From Warburgia ugandensis (Eukaryota; Streptophyta; Magnoliopsida; Canellales; Canellaceae), in contig CP141135.1 of the NCBI GenBank assembly GCA_035236585.1, forward strand, positions 74,563,057-74,627,056: DNA of 64,000 nt, read 5' to 3'. The translations under genes were made by a program, and so were the position numbers. Shown here piece after piece: positions 37,747-50,804 of this stretch (the stretch's first letter is position 1; each line of letters opens with the position of its first letter). A model generated the notes under the pieces. It ran no database searches. It saw nothing but the letters and a program-made list of their open reading frames with translations, and was not told the origin of the DNA.

Positions 37747-40616
37747 TTGAGAGATCACGTTCCTCTATTGTCGTGACTTTTATATGAAAGACTCTTAGAA
37801 AGGCTAGTGATGACCAGTATCCTTCTCTTATGAGCATTTGGTGATATGGTGAAAGTTGTTGCTTTAGAGTAGAGAAATTAAATGGGTCAACAATATTGAA
37901 CTATAATATATAATTGATTGATAGGCCCCTGACTTTTTTATGTTGGGTAAGGAGGCTACAATAGATTATGACATGTTGACACCTGGATTGAGAAATCAGA
38001 GGATGGTAGCACATCCTTCATTAGTGACAAAGGCAATAGAATTGGACTTTGGGTTATCAAAAGATATTCTCTTGGGACTTGAACTGAGCATAGAAACTCG
38101 AACATGAGTAGCTTGAGTTAGCCTAGAAAGAGCAAGAGATTTTTTTTCATTGACATAATTATAGGGGCCACTGAGCCAATAACATTGATTAGACAAGATT
38201 GGGATGTGAACAAGAGAAAGTACATTAGTAAAAGAATAAACACCTAGACAGCTATGTCTTGGAGTTAATAAATTATTGCAATAGCGGTAATAGCAGCAGC
38301 AACAGCCATTATAGCTACAATCCTTTAAAATGTTTTGACTGTGGGGAGATAGAGTATTTGATAGAGACTGTTTCATAAGACCGTGAGTCAGACTGATTAA
38401 CATTGGAGATGGGGGCAGAAATGGCTCCACATTAGCGGTGATGAATCTCTGTCATTACTTGGAAGCAAGTATAGACCTCAATTTGGGCAATAGAAAATAT
38501 TTTCTTAATTTCTAGTAAACATGCTCAAATACTTATTGATGTAGGATCTAGTGGATTTGGACTTTATGTATTAGAGATTTAAGGAATATATTGGGAATAT
38601 ATGGCAATATCTGAGATCAGATGCAAGAATACTGGTGAAAGGGTTATGGAAACTTGTAAGTATGACTAGGGACGAGTGGTGGAGATAACGAGAAACATGA
38701 TGAATGTTGATTTCATCCCACTCGATATGATTGATTGCAATATAATCCTTAGAATGGATTCTCTAATATAGAGATAGTGTTTTATATGATAAGAAGATGA
38801 CTTCTGGTGTAACTGGACAGCTATTGGCCTCACTTGTATAAGAAGAGGCATCTTTAAGAGTTGTGTTATTTCTATCTTAAAGGCAATATGGTACTTTTTA
38901 GAGGTTTCTAAGTATTTCTTAATTGTAAGACTATTGGGTACTATGAGCGCTATGGAATGAGCACAAAGATGATGTGCAAGAGTTTATGATTTTGCCTAAG
39001 GAGTTTCGTGATTTTGCCACAAGGGGTTGATATTGATGTTAATTAGACATAACATTACTTACTCTGAAGGCCATGTGAGATGTTCCTAATTGAGGTGACA
39101 AAGTTCCAACTATATGAGCTTTTGACGAGAGTTTTGACAAGCCTAGTGGGTCTTCGTGAAGTGCATTACTCTTCTTCATGAGAAGAGAGCTAGATCTTTA
39201 CTATTATGCACAAAGTTACGTTCGTTTGATAATACCGTAGTAGAAAACTAATAATTTAAATCCTATATTGATGATTTAATTGATTAATTCGTCATGGTAC
39301 TTGGTGTCTGTAGAGAGTGATTTGATGTGTAATTATACTCAGCCTAGGATTCTACATATGATGTCTTTAAGATGATTTTTAAAACTTGTCATGATTGTTA
39401 CTAATTCTGGACGGTACAAATTGGTGGAACCAATACACTGACAAAATGCATGGATATGATGGGTCGAATCTTCAAATATTATTTTGATGAGCCATGATTG
39501 GGTTAATAGATAGTATTGTTGAATACTTCACGAACACAGAGGGGCACAAGGAATCATCGTGCATGAATCCAAAATGACTAAGGGCTCATCATTTATTGCA
39601 AACATTATATCATGAGTTATGGTAAGAGGAAGTGAATTCCCTTTATGAAACACTTGGAATAACAGAGGAGTTGTTTATTGAGACTATGATGAGCTAAGAT
39701 TTGCCAAATTGTTGACTGACGTTCGTAGTTTCTTAATCTTATAAACTACGGCCACTGTATAATTCAGTTTCACCAAGATATTAGTGATATATAATATTAT
39801 GTGAAATTATTCCCTTACGATTAAGCAAAATTCAATTTAAAAATTGATGGTGGTGAGTAACCAATGAGGGTAGGTGCTAAACACATTAGTAGACTTTTAG
39901 GTCGTAAGCTCCTAAGTGCTTACAAGCAAGATCATGTTGCAGATTAGTTCTCATTGGCATAGAGTTCCTGTTGGTGAGTTGATAAGTTGTCGTTATGACT
40001 AGCATATGAATTCCTGTTGGTGAACTATATGCTCCTGTTTTGATTTAGTAAATGACTTCCTATATGTTAACAAAGATATTCTGAATCAAGCAAATGTAGT
40101 AAGATAACTAGTACTAAGTGGTACAAAGTAATCAACTTCTAGATGGAGGTTTGGTTTGTGCAAATTGGGTCATATGTGGTTATGATGTGTTTGATTATAT
40201 CAAGAGACGATTGATAGGCATCGATTTATATGATGGATTGAGATAAGAAGGTATGACATGTCATGGAATCATTTATTGATGTTAACTTTGGAATTATTGT
40301 CACGATTATCATATATTGTAATGTGAGGATGACTCTAGAATTGTTCAAAGGAAGTATATGTCAAATCTGTCTCACAAACTTAAGCTGATCGCAGGAGAGT
40401 TATAGCCTGACATGACAATTGAAGAGAGACCTATGTGTATACTAGGTAAGAAAGTCAAGGAGTTGAGGACTAAAACTATTTCATTAAGCAAAGTCCATAG
40501 AGAATGTCATTCACAGTTGGGGGGCCACATGGGAGACAATAAAAGAGACGCGGAGGATCCACCCAAAGTGATCTACATAAAGACATGTATCAAAATTTCA
40601 AGGACGAAATTTTAAT

Positions 40617-40629
40617 AAGGAGGGAAGGA
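40617..40629 (+). other. Polypurine tract of the gypsy element
   Basis: AAGGAGGGAAGGA sits immediately before the TGTAATATCC start of the 3' LTR, the normal place for plus-strand priming. Confidence 0.85.
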
Positions 40630-43424
40630 TGTAATATCCTCAAATTTTAAATAATAAATTAGTAATAAATTAAAATAAAAAATTGATGTATAAAAATTGG
40701 TCCTAAAAACTCAAAAATAAAAAAGTACACGTCGATGGGAATTGAACGGTATAAAGAATATTGAAAACGGAGTTCGGATGAGTGAGTTATGACCATTTTA
40801 AGTGTAAGGGTAAATTGGCAAATTGCTAAGGACATTAATTAAAGGGAGTCATTTTGATAATGGCACCCCTTTTACACTTCCATTAGAGTTCTAATGGAGG
40901 AAGGCACTGATCTACCTTCCATTTGGAAAAATCAGAAGTTAGCCTATTAAATACAAGTTTTTCCTTCCATTCTCACCCCAAACAACCAGAGGAGAACTCT
41001 CATTTTCCCCTGTGCAAGCCGCAAAAATGAGTCGAAGTTTGCACGCACTAGAGGGCTCTGATCTCCTATCTCCGGCTTTAATCAGGTAAGTTACACATTT
41101 TAACTTGTTATTTACCTTATTTTCCAACTTTTCCTTCACAGATCTGGGCTAGATTTGACCAAAATGGTCGTTGGATGGCCTATGGATTCAAAACCATGAA
41201 GCATGGTTAGACCCATGTTAAGGACACCTCAAATGAGAAATATAAGCTGTTCATTGTGATCTTTGGACCTAAAAACCTTAGGAACGGTGAAAACAGATAA
41301 AAAATCAAAGCTTCTAGGGCTCCGATCAAGCCAAAACAAGGTGGACAGCTTGGGTTCATCATCCCCGATGGGCAGTGAGCCCAAGACGCCCACCGGGACA
41401 CACAGATGGAGACGGGCACATGCGGGTGCTCCGTCGCACGCGTGCATAGGACGCTCTTGCGCACTGTCCTCAACGTCCGGAACGCACTGGTGCGCTGGTG
41501 TAAGCAGGTGCAAACCGCACCGCCCGTGTAAGTCAGTGCACGCGTACCTACCCCTATAAATTAATATATTAATTTATGAAGACTTTTCATAAAAAACTTG
41601 ATTTTGGGAGCTACATAGGTCCAAATCATAAGAAAAAATATCCGTTGCGATCGTATTGATAACGCGGACCTAGATTTAGCTTGAAAACCTACATTTGGCT
41701 ACTTTTAGATTAGTTAAATTATAAAATATTAATTAATAACTTAGAACCAACTGATCAAAGGATGATTATGCCTCAAGACTTGAACAATGAAATAAAGTAT
41801 GATAATAAATAAGGGTTCTAAGAGGCATATTAGCATGACTACTTTAAAAATTGATCTAGACCATTGGTCTGAACTAGATCTTGAGAAATTATTGATCTGA
41901 GGATGATCTGATAGTCAGATTAAGGTATAAATGTTAAATGCACACAAAAACGAACAGATGGACGTGAGATGAAACTAAATTAAGAACCAAATCATAATTA
42001 GAGATCTTAGAAGATGATCCAATGGTTGGATCATCATAGATTCTGTTATAATAAATAACACGAAATAGTATTATGGTACTAACAGGTACATCTGAACGTA
42101 CAAGCTAAGAAGATTATATGCTTGAGTTGGGTGATCTGACATTGAGGTAGGTGACGATATTTAATGTTTTGTTTTGATTTTAAAACCTTGCATTATCATG
42201 GCATCATGAGTTATTGTGATTTAAATTGCACTTATTATTCGGCGATGATGTTATGAGATTTAGAGTTTTATGATATGATTGCTCTTTGATTTCAATCATG
42301 TATTGAATGTTGGCCGATGGTTTCATGAGATTGATATTACCTAATTATGCATAAATAGAAATGATCTTCCTTATTGCATCACTGAAACTGATGGGATTTC
42401 ATGGGAAAGGAAAGTGGAGGCTTAGTGGTTGGTCCTTTTAAAGGCTAACCCCGGGATGAGAGGCGTGCCTTAGGGATTGCGAGCCACGAGTGCTCTTGGT
42501 TTTTCGGCATACATGATTTTCGTGTTTTGTGTTTTATGATGGGTGCTCTCACCTGGTGGATGTCATGCTAGGAGGGAGAGGGCTGGCCACCCACCCTCTG
42601 AGATTTATGATGTGATATGATAGACACCTGCTCGCAGATGGCTTTTAGTAGGGGTTGGTAACATGGATAGTCCACACTACCGGTCCGGGCCTTTCCATGT
42701 GGACGAACGTTAAGTCTCTCGTTATGGTGTCGACAGGGAGTTGCGGTGGTTGAGACCTTGGAGGGTTGCCACTACAGCATGACGATCCATACTCTTATTC
42801 TGTGTGCTTGCATGATGAGCATGGAGATGTGATGGTATGCTTGGGTGTGACGACACTCAGAGGTTTGATATGAGTACTCATGATATATAATGATAGTGTA
42901 TGGGACACTCGTGGGACCCACGTACCTTGGGGGTACCCTGTTATTATTGTATGCTCATTTACATGAGATCATATAGTGTTTTAAATCCATGAGATGCATG
43001 TTTTATCGTATATGATGTTTTGAGATGTTATTAGCATTGCTTAAAATAACTACATTCTTGTAGAAAATTACTTTACTCATTGTATCAATATGATTATTAA
43101 ATTTTATTTCATTGATATACATTAAATGTCTATGTACCTACCAAGCATTGCTTGCTGAGGCATTGTGTTATTGTTGCAATGCCTCAGATATTAAAGAAAG
43201 ACAAGACATATAAAGAGTTAGAAGAATAGTGATCGAGAAGTCTCATTTAGAGGTATGTTCTGATTTCATATGGACTATGTATGTATATATATGTTCTTGG
43301 ACTTGATTATACTATTATGAGAATGGGGCTGATGACTGGGTGAGTCCTGGAATAGTAAATCTATTTTAAACATGTTACTTGGAAAAAAGAAAAAAAAAAG
43401 TATTGAAAAACTTGGGTCGTCACA
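40630..43424 (+). repeat. 3' LTR of the gypsy element
   Basis: An uninterrupted 2795-bp LTR, collinear with 27773-29178 and 33228-34634 of the 5' LTR. Small indels and substitutions are scattered along it. Open frames on both strands near 41200-41560, like those at 28330-28690, fall in a GC-rich part and show no known domain. Confidence 0.93.
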
Positions 43425-43545
43425 ATAGCCCAATGCAAAAGTTAGATGCTTTCATGTTTGCTAATAGATCTTCAATGCAACCTTAGCCTGAGGTTTGTAC
43501 CATATGTTCTAATCTAGCACATTAATAAGTATTCAATTTCATATA
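43425..43545 (+). mobile_element. Athila-like gag remnant, part 2
   Basis: The segment continues the gag from 27772. The frame reads MQKLDAFMFANR, then PEVCTICSNLAH with two Cys and a His spaced as in the zinc-knuckle region of Athila gag. The next part of the same gag is found only at about 46181, so another insertion lies between. Confidence 0.65.
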
Positions 43546-46180
43546 AAAAGTACTAGTTAGTTGCCCATGTGTTATAAAAGATACGCATAATTTTAGAATT
43601 TTTTTGGAATTTTGTAACATGTGCATTTCTAACCTAATAATTAAAAAAAATTAATTATTTTGTAAGCTCAAGGACTTATCCAAAGTAAGTATGTGAATAG
43701 TCATAATTTTCTAGGATTTAATTATAATTTTTCATCTTTTGCAAGAAGTGAGAAGATAATCCAATGGCCTATATTGCACTTTGTAGAGTTTTTTGCATGT
43801 CGAGCTATGCAATTAGCTCATCGAGGGTGCATGGGGCAGAGCCCCCGTATAAAAAATTATCTTAGGATAAGCAAAAAAAGGAAGCATAAAAGGTAACTCA
43901 AATGATCCATGCCAACAAACCATGCATTACCATCACTTTGCATGAGAATTAGTGTCATTCATTAGGTTTCCTAGTCTAACTAAGAAACCTAAAAAAGCCA
44001 AACCATTCATATGTTGAAGCCAAGGGAGTTAGCCATTGAAGACACTAAGGAATGAACCATCAAAATGAGCCATCAATCCAGAGATGAATGGCCACACGAT
44101 TGGAGCACCAATTCAATTAACTATTGTATGGTAAAAGTGTGATTTTAAAGGAATTATGAAAGATATTTGTAAAAAGTAAGATGATCATGCATTGGTGGAC
44201 CCATTAAGAGAAGAAATCGCACTTTCCAATTCCATTTTCCATTCTAAGGTTCTATAATTTTATATTAGAGAGGGAGCCACCTTCCAAGAAGGTGACGCCT
44301 CCCCCTTGTTTGGATTCTTAATTGAAGTGGTTTCCTAATTAGGAAACCTATAGATATCTTCATTCAACACATATCAAAACCCTAGATCTCTTCCCATTTT
44401 TCATACCTTTTCCTATTACCATAAATATCTCCTTTCTACCATTCAAATCACCATCCAATTAAAGGTGGAATTTCACCTTCCTAGGAAAAAGACGCCCCCC
44501 TTTCCTAAATTAGCAACCAGCCAGCCATCCACTCTCTTACATCTCTTTCTTACATCATCCGGCTTGCATCACCTTCCACTTAACATTCTTCATTCAAAAC
44601 CTTATATCTAGATCTCTTTTCCTTGATTCAACCTTTCCTAAGTTAGAAATACAGCCATCTATAAATTCCCCATGGTTCCCACATTTTCTACCAAGTAGAG
44701 GTTGGGTGAGACAACCTTGAGACATAGCAATCTTCTTTGGTGCTATTCTTCCTTTGGATTTCTAGTTAATTGCTTTCCAATTCAAGCTAGTAGTTTGCTT
44801 TCTTTGCATTAGTTTCATTATTTTAATTTGATCTTATTTTGTTCTTAAATTCCACAAGCATAATTCCAGCCCTTAAGTCCTTTGTTTATTACTTCAATTC
44901 TCTAGTTTCTTTTGCTTATTCAATGAAGATCTAAGTTAACTCTTCTCTGGTAGTGACAACCAAGAGAAGAGATAGCTTGGAGCCTTGGTTTCTTCCCTTA
45001 GTTTTGCATGTTTTCTAACTCTTCTCTGGTAGTGACAACCAAGAGAAGAGATAGCTTGGAGCCTTGGTTTCTTCCCTTAGTTTTGCATGTTTTCTACCTT
45101 AGATTCATCTTAATTTAGTTGCACTTTTCTTACTATAGTTCATCTTATTAGCCTTGTTTTCTCTTGAATTCCTTTATGGGTTTTCTTTGCATGTCATCAT
45201 ACTTTATATTGATTTTTTGTTGTTGTTCATATTAGGTTTTAGGGCTTAGTTTCCTACACAATTTCTAGATTTATACACTTGTTTTATGCACATAATTTTG
45301 AAGTAATTTGGCATTAATTCAATAAAATTCTTTAAGGATTCTTGTTCTTCAATGCTTTTATTATCAAAGTACTTTAGATCTAGGTTATTATCTTGCATAA
45401 AAAATTTTGTATCAGTTACTTTATATGCTTGATTTAAGTTGAATTTCTTAGTGCTAAAAATCTGAAAATTTCTCTCTTCAATTTTTATGCTTTGTTTCCA
45501 GCCATCAAAACATCTTAATTGCTTTAATCCTTAGGAACCCATTTAGATTTTTAGGTTGTTTATCAAGTGAATAGCCTAGGGTTTTCATTTAGAGCATCAC
45601 ATCTGGCTATCTTATAACCTATGAACCATGCGCATAATCCATCGATCGTGCGTGTGGTACTAGGTTACTTTTCTCTTTGATCCTTAGTTTATCTAGTTGC
45701 TTAATCTTATTTTAGCCGTTGTTATTTAATTATTTGCATCTTAGTTTAGGTTTAGAAAGTTTCATTTTCAAGTTTTAGAAATTTTTTTGTTTAGATAAGT
45801 GTTAAATTATGAAAGTTTCCTTTATAAGTAGTTTCCTTAAGTTGCTTAATTTAAATCATTTTACTTTTGCTAATTGCATGTTAGTTAGGTCAGTTTCTAA
45901 CTTCATTGCTTAGTTTTAATTTTAGCAAGTTTTCTTTAATTTTAGTTTCTAATTTTATGCATGTACTTCCCTAGTTTAAGTTCAAATCAATTCAATCTCT
46001 CGTTTTGGCTAAAGCTAAGCACTTTAAATAAGATCCATCCAACATACAAATCTGTGAGATTCCTTGTGGGATTGACCTCTCTCGCATGTAATACTACTTT
46101 AATTCATGCACTTGCAAGTAATATTAAAGCTACTCCACACATCCTACTATTTTATATTCATCAAGCTCAGCTTTTCCTAA
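43546..46180. mobile_element. Insertion in the Athila-like gag, probably a Tat/Athila-type LTR
   Basis: Gag text stops at about 43545 and resumes at about 46181. The intervening 2.6 kb codes for nothing recognisable. Near its right end TCCTTGTGGGATTGACC and a downstream CATGCACTTGCAAG form the phrase usual at the 3' end of Tat/Athila LTRs. I could not fix TG/CA termini or a target duplication, so both edges are approximate. Confidence 0.45.
44938..45093. repeat. Tandem duplication, 2 x 78 bp
   Basis: AACTCTTCTCTGGTAGTGAC begins at 44938 and again at 45016. The copies look identical over their length, ending at TTGCATGTTTTCT. Confidence 0.92.
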
Positions 46181-46237
46181 GTATTTTTCTGAGCAATTGA
46201 ATGTATTAAATGCATTCAAGAACCCCATCAATAATCC
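46181..46237 (+). mobile_element. Athila-like gag remnant, part 3a
   Basis: The frame KYFSEQLNVLNAFKNPINN matches the EQVNAxNNFxKPxND stretch of Athila gag. It is cut at 46237 by the solo LTR and continues at 48901. Confidence 0.7.
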
Positions 46238-48895
46238 TGTGACGACCTAGATTTTCTCATGCATTTTTAAATGAAAAAATCTAAATTCCTAAGGCGGGAT
46301 CCCTATTTGAAAAACAATGCAGTGCAGCAGAAAGATCTTTTATTTGAAATCCAATTTGAAAACCCCGAGTGTCATTTGCTTTCACAACCACCAAAGTAGT
46401 TTTTGAAAAAAAAAACTTTAGAAATCATAAGTGTTTTTCCCCAGATCTATCCAAATACAAAGACACAAATTTCAATTGTAAATAAACACAAATACATGTC
46501 CAAAGGGTTGAGAATTTACTTACATGTATAAGTGTTTCCTTTTTGATTCACTTGCTCGTAGCATTAACATAGATGTCCTCTACTCGTGGATGGAATCATC
46601 CTGAAAAATGTTAAGGATAGGGTGAGTATATATTATACTCAGTAGGAGTCTATCACTACTAGTTTTATAATGTATGCGATGTTTTAAAATCATATGCTCT
46701 TTCCAAAACATGTGCATGTCTGAATACTCAAGTTCAATATCGATATAAAAATCCATTATCAAACTGAAATACTAACGACTTAAAGGATCACATAATCCAA
46801 AATCGAAAGTATCATATACATATATATCATAACATTATGATATACATAAGATGCTTCATTGAATCCAACTCATGGATATCTATCATGGTATGGTCGACCA
46901 ACCTTATATCATGCCACATGCAATGCACATAAATCCACAAAACCATAGGGTCACACTATGCCCACGACCTCACCGTCGTGTGGTCCCCGGGTACCTAGAG
47001 ACACAGGATCATATACCTCCACGGGGCATATGACACTTCCTTTGTCGTAAATCATGCAATTTATGAAATCGGTTGCAAAACATGCATGCAATGCTAGTCT
47101 TGCATTCAAAGTCATAACCCTGCTTAGAAGCCTGCCAGCCTAGAAGCCTATCAGCTCTCTCTGGCCTGCCCTCGTCGGCCCGCCCTCATCAGCCCGCCCT
47201 CATCGGCCAAGGCTACACTTATCATGCAGACTAGCAAAAACCTCTTTTTCAAAACCTGTCCTCTTTGGGTCCCTCACAACTGCCTGGCCCTCGCCACTCC
47301 AGCGTCTTTTGACAACCCTCAAGGACATGCAACTTTTGCAAGAACTTAATGCTCATAAATCATGCAATGTATACAATAGTTTGCAAAACATATCTATGCA
47401 TAATGTATAAGCAATTATTTACAAAACATGTCTATGCATAAAGCATTTATCACATGCATGCTGAATTAAGTCATGCTAAACAAGTCATGTACTTAAAACA
47501 TGTGTTCTCAAAACAATAATAGTTCTTTTAAAAGAATCTAATAGCGATAGAACACCTACCTGACTAGGTCGCGCTAACCCATTTGTCCTCGTACACTCCT
47601 GAACATGGTTTGGGGACTTAAAGTTAGTTTGGCCCATCTTTTATGGGTTTTAGAGTAGTTGGGTCTTATTACTTAGGCATTAGGGGTCCATCCCTATGCC
47701 TATGGGTGTCTTAAGGTCCTAATTGGGCCTTGGTATTATTAGTTTTCCAAAGGTTTAGCGGCCACGCTCCACCATCCTATTCTAAGGGTCATGCCTACCT
47801 TTGATTGGACCTTGATCAGGGATTTTATAGTTTGGATGTGTCTGCGTTGTCGACACGAACACAACACCTTTTGCGGCGCCTCAATCAGAGCTCTAGATCT
47901 CAAGTTATAAGCATTTTAGTGTCGCACATACATAGGAGTCTTAAAAGTGAAAAGACGGAATGCTAGGGCGCTGCGCGTTTACGTCGTGCGCCCCGGCTTC
48001 CTTAAGGAAACAAAAAGTCCTGTAGTGCTAGCGCACTACACATCTGCAGCGGGCACCTCAGCGGGTGCGTCTACAGATGCACTGAACTTTTTCGCCCATT
48101 TTCCCTTTTGGGGGCGCGTCCCCGGACGTGCCCGTTGGTTTTCTTCAAACGCGTTCGACGCGTCACGTTCCGACTGGAACGTCTCGTCGTCTAGGGGACC
48201 GGGGCGTCCTCAGGACACCCCCTGTCGAACCAGTGCAGCCCAGGGAACGTCCCTGGGTCCTTGGTGGCTCTCCTGGGCTCCATTTTGCATGGTTTTTCAT
48301 GCAAAAACTTAGGGAAATTGATCCTAGGACTATTATGAAGACGGGTTTTGAGGGATCTTGTGCATACCTGGCTCGTTGCTGGGTTTTATCCTTGTTTTCT
48401 CCTCTAGGTCACTGCTCCTCAATGGGTTTTCTTCAACGTTTTTGGCTGCCAATAGAGGCGCCTAAGAGCTCTATTTATAGAGCTAAGAGAGGGTTCTGGA
48501 GGGGGCTCTCACCGCCTTTGAATGGCGGTGGAGAAACCTCCAGAATGGCGGTGATTTCACCTCCAATCACCGCCGTTCTAGAATCCTCTAGAGGTTGAAG
48601 ATGAAGGGTGCCCGTATGAAAATGGGCCCCTGTGTTTTGCAGCTAAATCCGTTTTTGTTAAAATTACAATTTTGCCCTTGAACTTCAAATGGCCATAACT
48701 TGCTTATTTTAACTCCGTTTTGGGTGATTTTGGTCTTGTTGGATTTCTTTTTCCGAGACGCATCTAATGGTATTATTTTTAGGACTAATTTTCTAGGTTC
48801 AGTCAAGGTGACTAGTGAAATGACCAAAATGCCCTTATCTTTAAAACTAAACTTTTCATGGGATTTTAATATTACTAAAAATTGGGGTCATTACA
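46238..48895 (-). mobile_element. Solo LTR with perfect target duplication
   Basis: The 2658-bp segment starts TGTGACGACC and ends GGTCATTACA (near-perfect terminal inverted repeats). It is flanked on both sides by aatcc (46233-46237, 48896-48900). Removing it restores the Athila gag frame (NPYYETYNLE). The minus-strand orientation follows from its LTR-type start TGTAATGACCCC at 48895 and a TATA box near 48480. It contains a stretch at about 47127-47220 related to the start of the TRIM LTR. The absence of a second LTR or interior indicates LTR-LTR recombination. Confidence 0.93.
48471..48480 (-). promoter_or_regulatory. TATA box inside the solo LTR
   Basis: The minus strand reads CTATAAATAG, an excellent plant TATA box, about 415 bases from the LTR start. 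It would place the U3/R border near 48445. Any transcript would run leftwards towards the gypsy element. Confidence 0.55.
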
Positions 48896-48900
48896 AATCC

Positions 48901-48979
48901 TTATTATGAGACATACAATCTTGAATTGGCTATGCATCCTAATTTTTCTTGGTTGAAGAACAATCACTCTGGGGGTCAA
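48901..48979 (+). mobile_element. Athila-like gag remnant, part 3b
   Basis: The frame YYETYNLELAMHPNFSWLKN corresponds to the strongly conserved Athila gag motif YSNTYNPGWRNHPNFSW. It joins in frame with part 3a. It ends where a new LTR begins (TGTAACAACC at 48980). Confidence 0.75.
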
Positions 48980-50804
48980 TGTAACAACCTTCAATTTTGA
49001 GTTATTTATGTATAATTATATTATATTTTAATTGGGATAAAATTTAAGAATTGAATTTTGTAAAAGAATTTGAATTCCATGGAAGTGATCTCTTTGAAAA
49101 CTCAAAATTTGAACTTGAAACTATCATAAATGGAATGTACACATTTATACAATTCCAACAATAGTAATTTTGTGCAAAACAAAGATTGGGGTAGAAGAAC
49201 CCAAAATTTGCCTAATTTGAGAGGGGGCTAAATTGATACTGACACCCCATTATTTATCATTTTGTAGACAATAGGTGTTATGCCACGCTAGGAGCAAGTG
49301 CAACACATGGACAACCAATTGCCATACGTTTGCCCATCTCCCTTGTGATGAGTTGTGGCAATTGAAAACACAACAAAACTGGGGAAGTGATGCCGAAAAG
49401 ATAGAAATCCTAGAACCCACACCCTCTCCTTTTGATCTCCCCATAGTAGGGACCCCTATCATTCACTGGCACCAAGGCGTAGCCCACCTTCGACCTCCTC
49501 TATTTCCTCTCTAATGCAGGCCTAGAAAAACCCCACCTACCATATCTCCTTCCCCCCTAGCCATTCGATCTCCCACTATTGACGCACCCTATAGAAACCC
49601 TTCTCCCCCTTCTTCCACCTGCGCAGCCCAATCACCTACTTAAGCAAGGTGATCATGCTGGAACTCTTCCTCTTCTCTCCTCTCCCTTGACTATTTCTTT
49701 CCCTCTAGCATTACTGCCGGCCAGATATCTAATCATCAGATATGTGACTGATTAAACCATCCATCACTATCTGAACTATTCATTATGATCCCCATAATGT
49801 TCACATCAAGATTTATGTGAGAGATTTTTTATCTGGTCTGTGGTTGAGGCAATACTAATCTTGATCAATAGCTGAGATCAACTGAAGATATAAGTATGAA
49901 ATTAGATCTAATTCGATAATGCACACCATTTAAATGATCCTTTAAGATTTCTAACCAAAATTACTAATGTATTCTTTGATATGGGATGATCAAGTCTATT
50001 ATTATGATTAGATCATTACCAATAGTCTAGATTGGGCACCTTCGAGATGATTGTGAAATGATTTGGCAATACAGACAATTAGATATCCTTTAGATTGACT
50101 TACGCGAGGTATGATTATTATCCTAACCATTTAATTTTGGTTATTTGTTGTAATTAGCTAAAATTGTGCATGATTTGCATATAAATGTGACAGATTTGTT
50201 AAATAAACAATAAACTACCTGAAATTGACTTGATATGAGTATGATAAATTTGGAATATGCCATGATAAGACTAAGAAATGAATGTGAAATTGGTGGACCT
50301 AGTTCAGTATGATCTGGACTATCAACCAATCAGGGCAGGCTCCAGTTAGAGATCCCATGGTTGTGAACCATTGTATAGTATTGAAAGATAGTAAATTAAT
50401 ATATGGATAACTAGAATTCAACTTAGATAAATAACTTGGATTCTAAGTTAAACCTTGCTGTGATATGTATCTAGGTAGTGGGATTGAGGCAAACTAATAT
50501 AGAATAGAGTTCAATTGTGATTTAAGATATACCAACAAGTGGCTCTTCTTCTGAAATAGGTGAGGACATTTACTATTAGCATAATTTTTATAAAAAGATC
50601 ATGGATTATATGTTGAGATTTTTATTTGGCAGGTACACCTTTCATAGATGCATGATTTCTCTAAATTTCTATGATTGTATGAACCCATGATTTTTTATTG
50701 TATGTTAAGTCAATTAGATGATATGTTTTATCAATTATGTTCTCTAGGAAACCACTGAGGAGACTTGGTGGCTAATCCTTAAGAGACTGACTCGTGATAG
50801 AAAC
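48980..50804 (+). mobile_element. Truncated LTR, plus orientation
   Basis: It starts TGTAACAACCTTCAATTTTGAG directly after gag text. The region near 50555 (AGGTGAGGACATTTACTATTAG) is laid out like 33358-33380 in the gypsy LTR. The usual GTCACCACA end is absent. Instead a reverse-oriented LTR start appears at 50805, so this copy is truncated or split. Confidence 0.5.

Noticed and set aside
47947..48598. Two plus-strand frames of 121 and 156 codons
   Set aside because: They lie antisense inside the solo LTR, across its GC-rich part and the minus-strand TATA box; no domain recognised.
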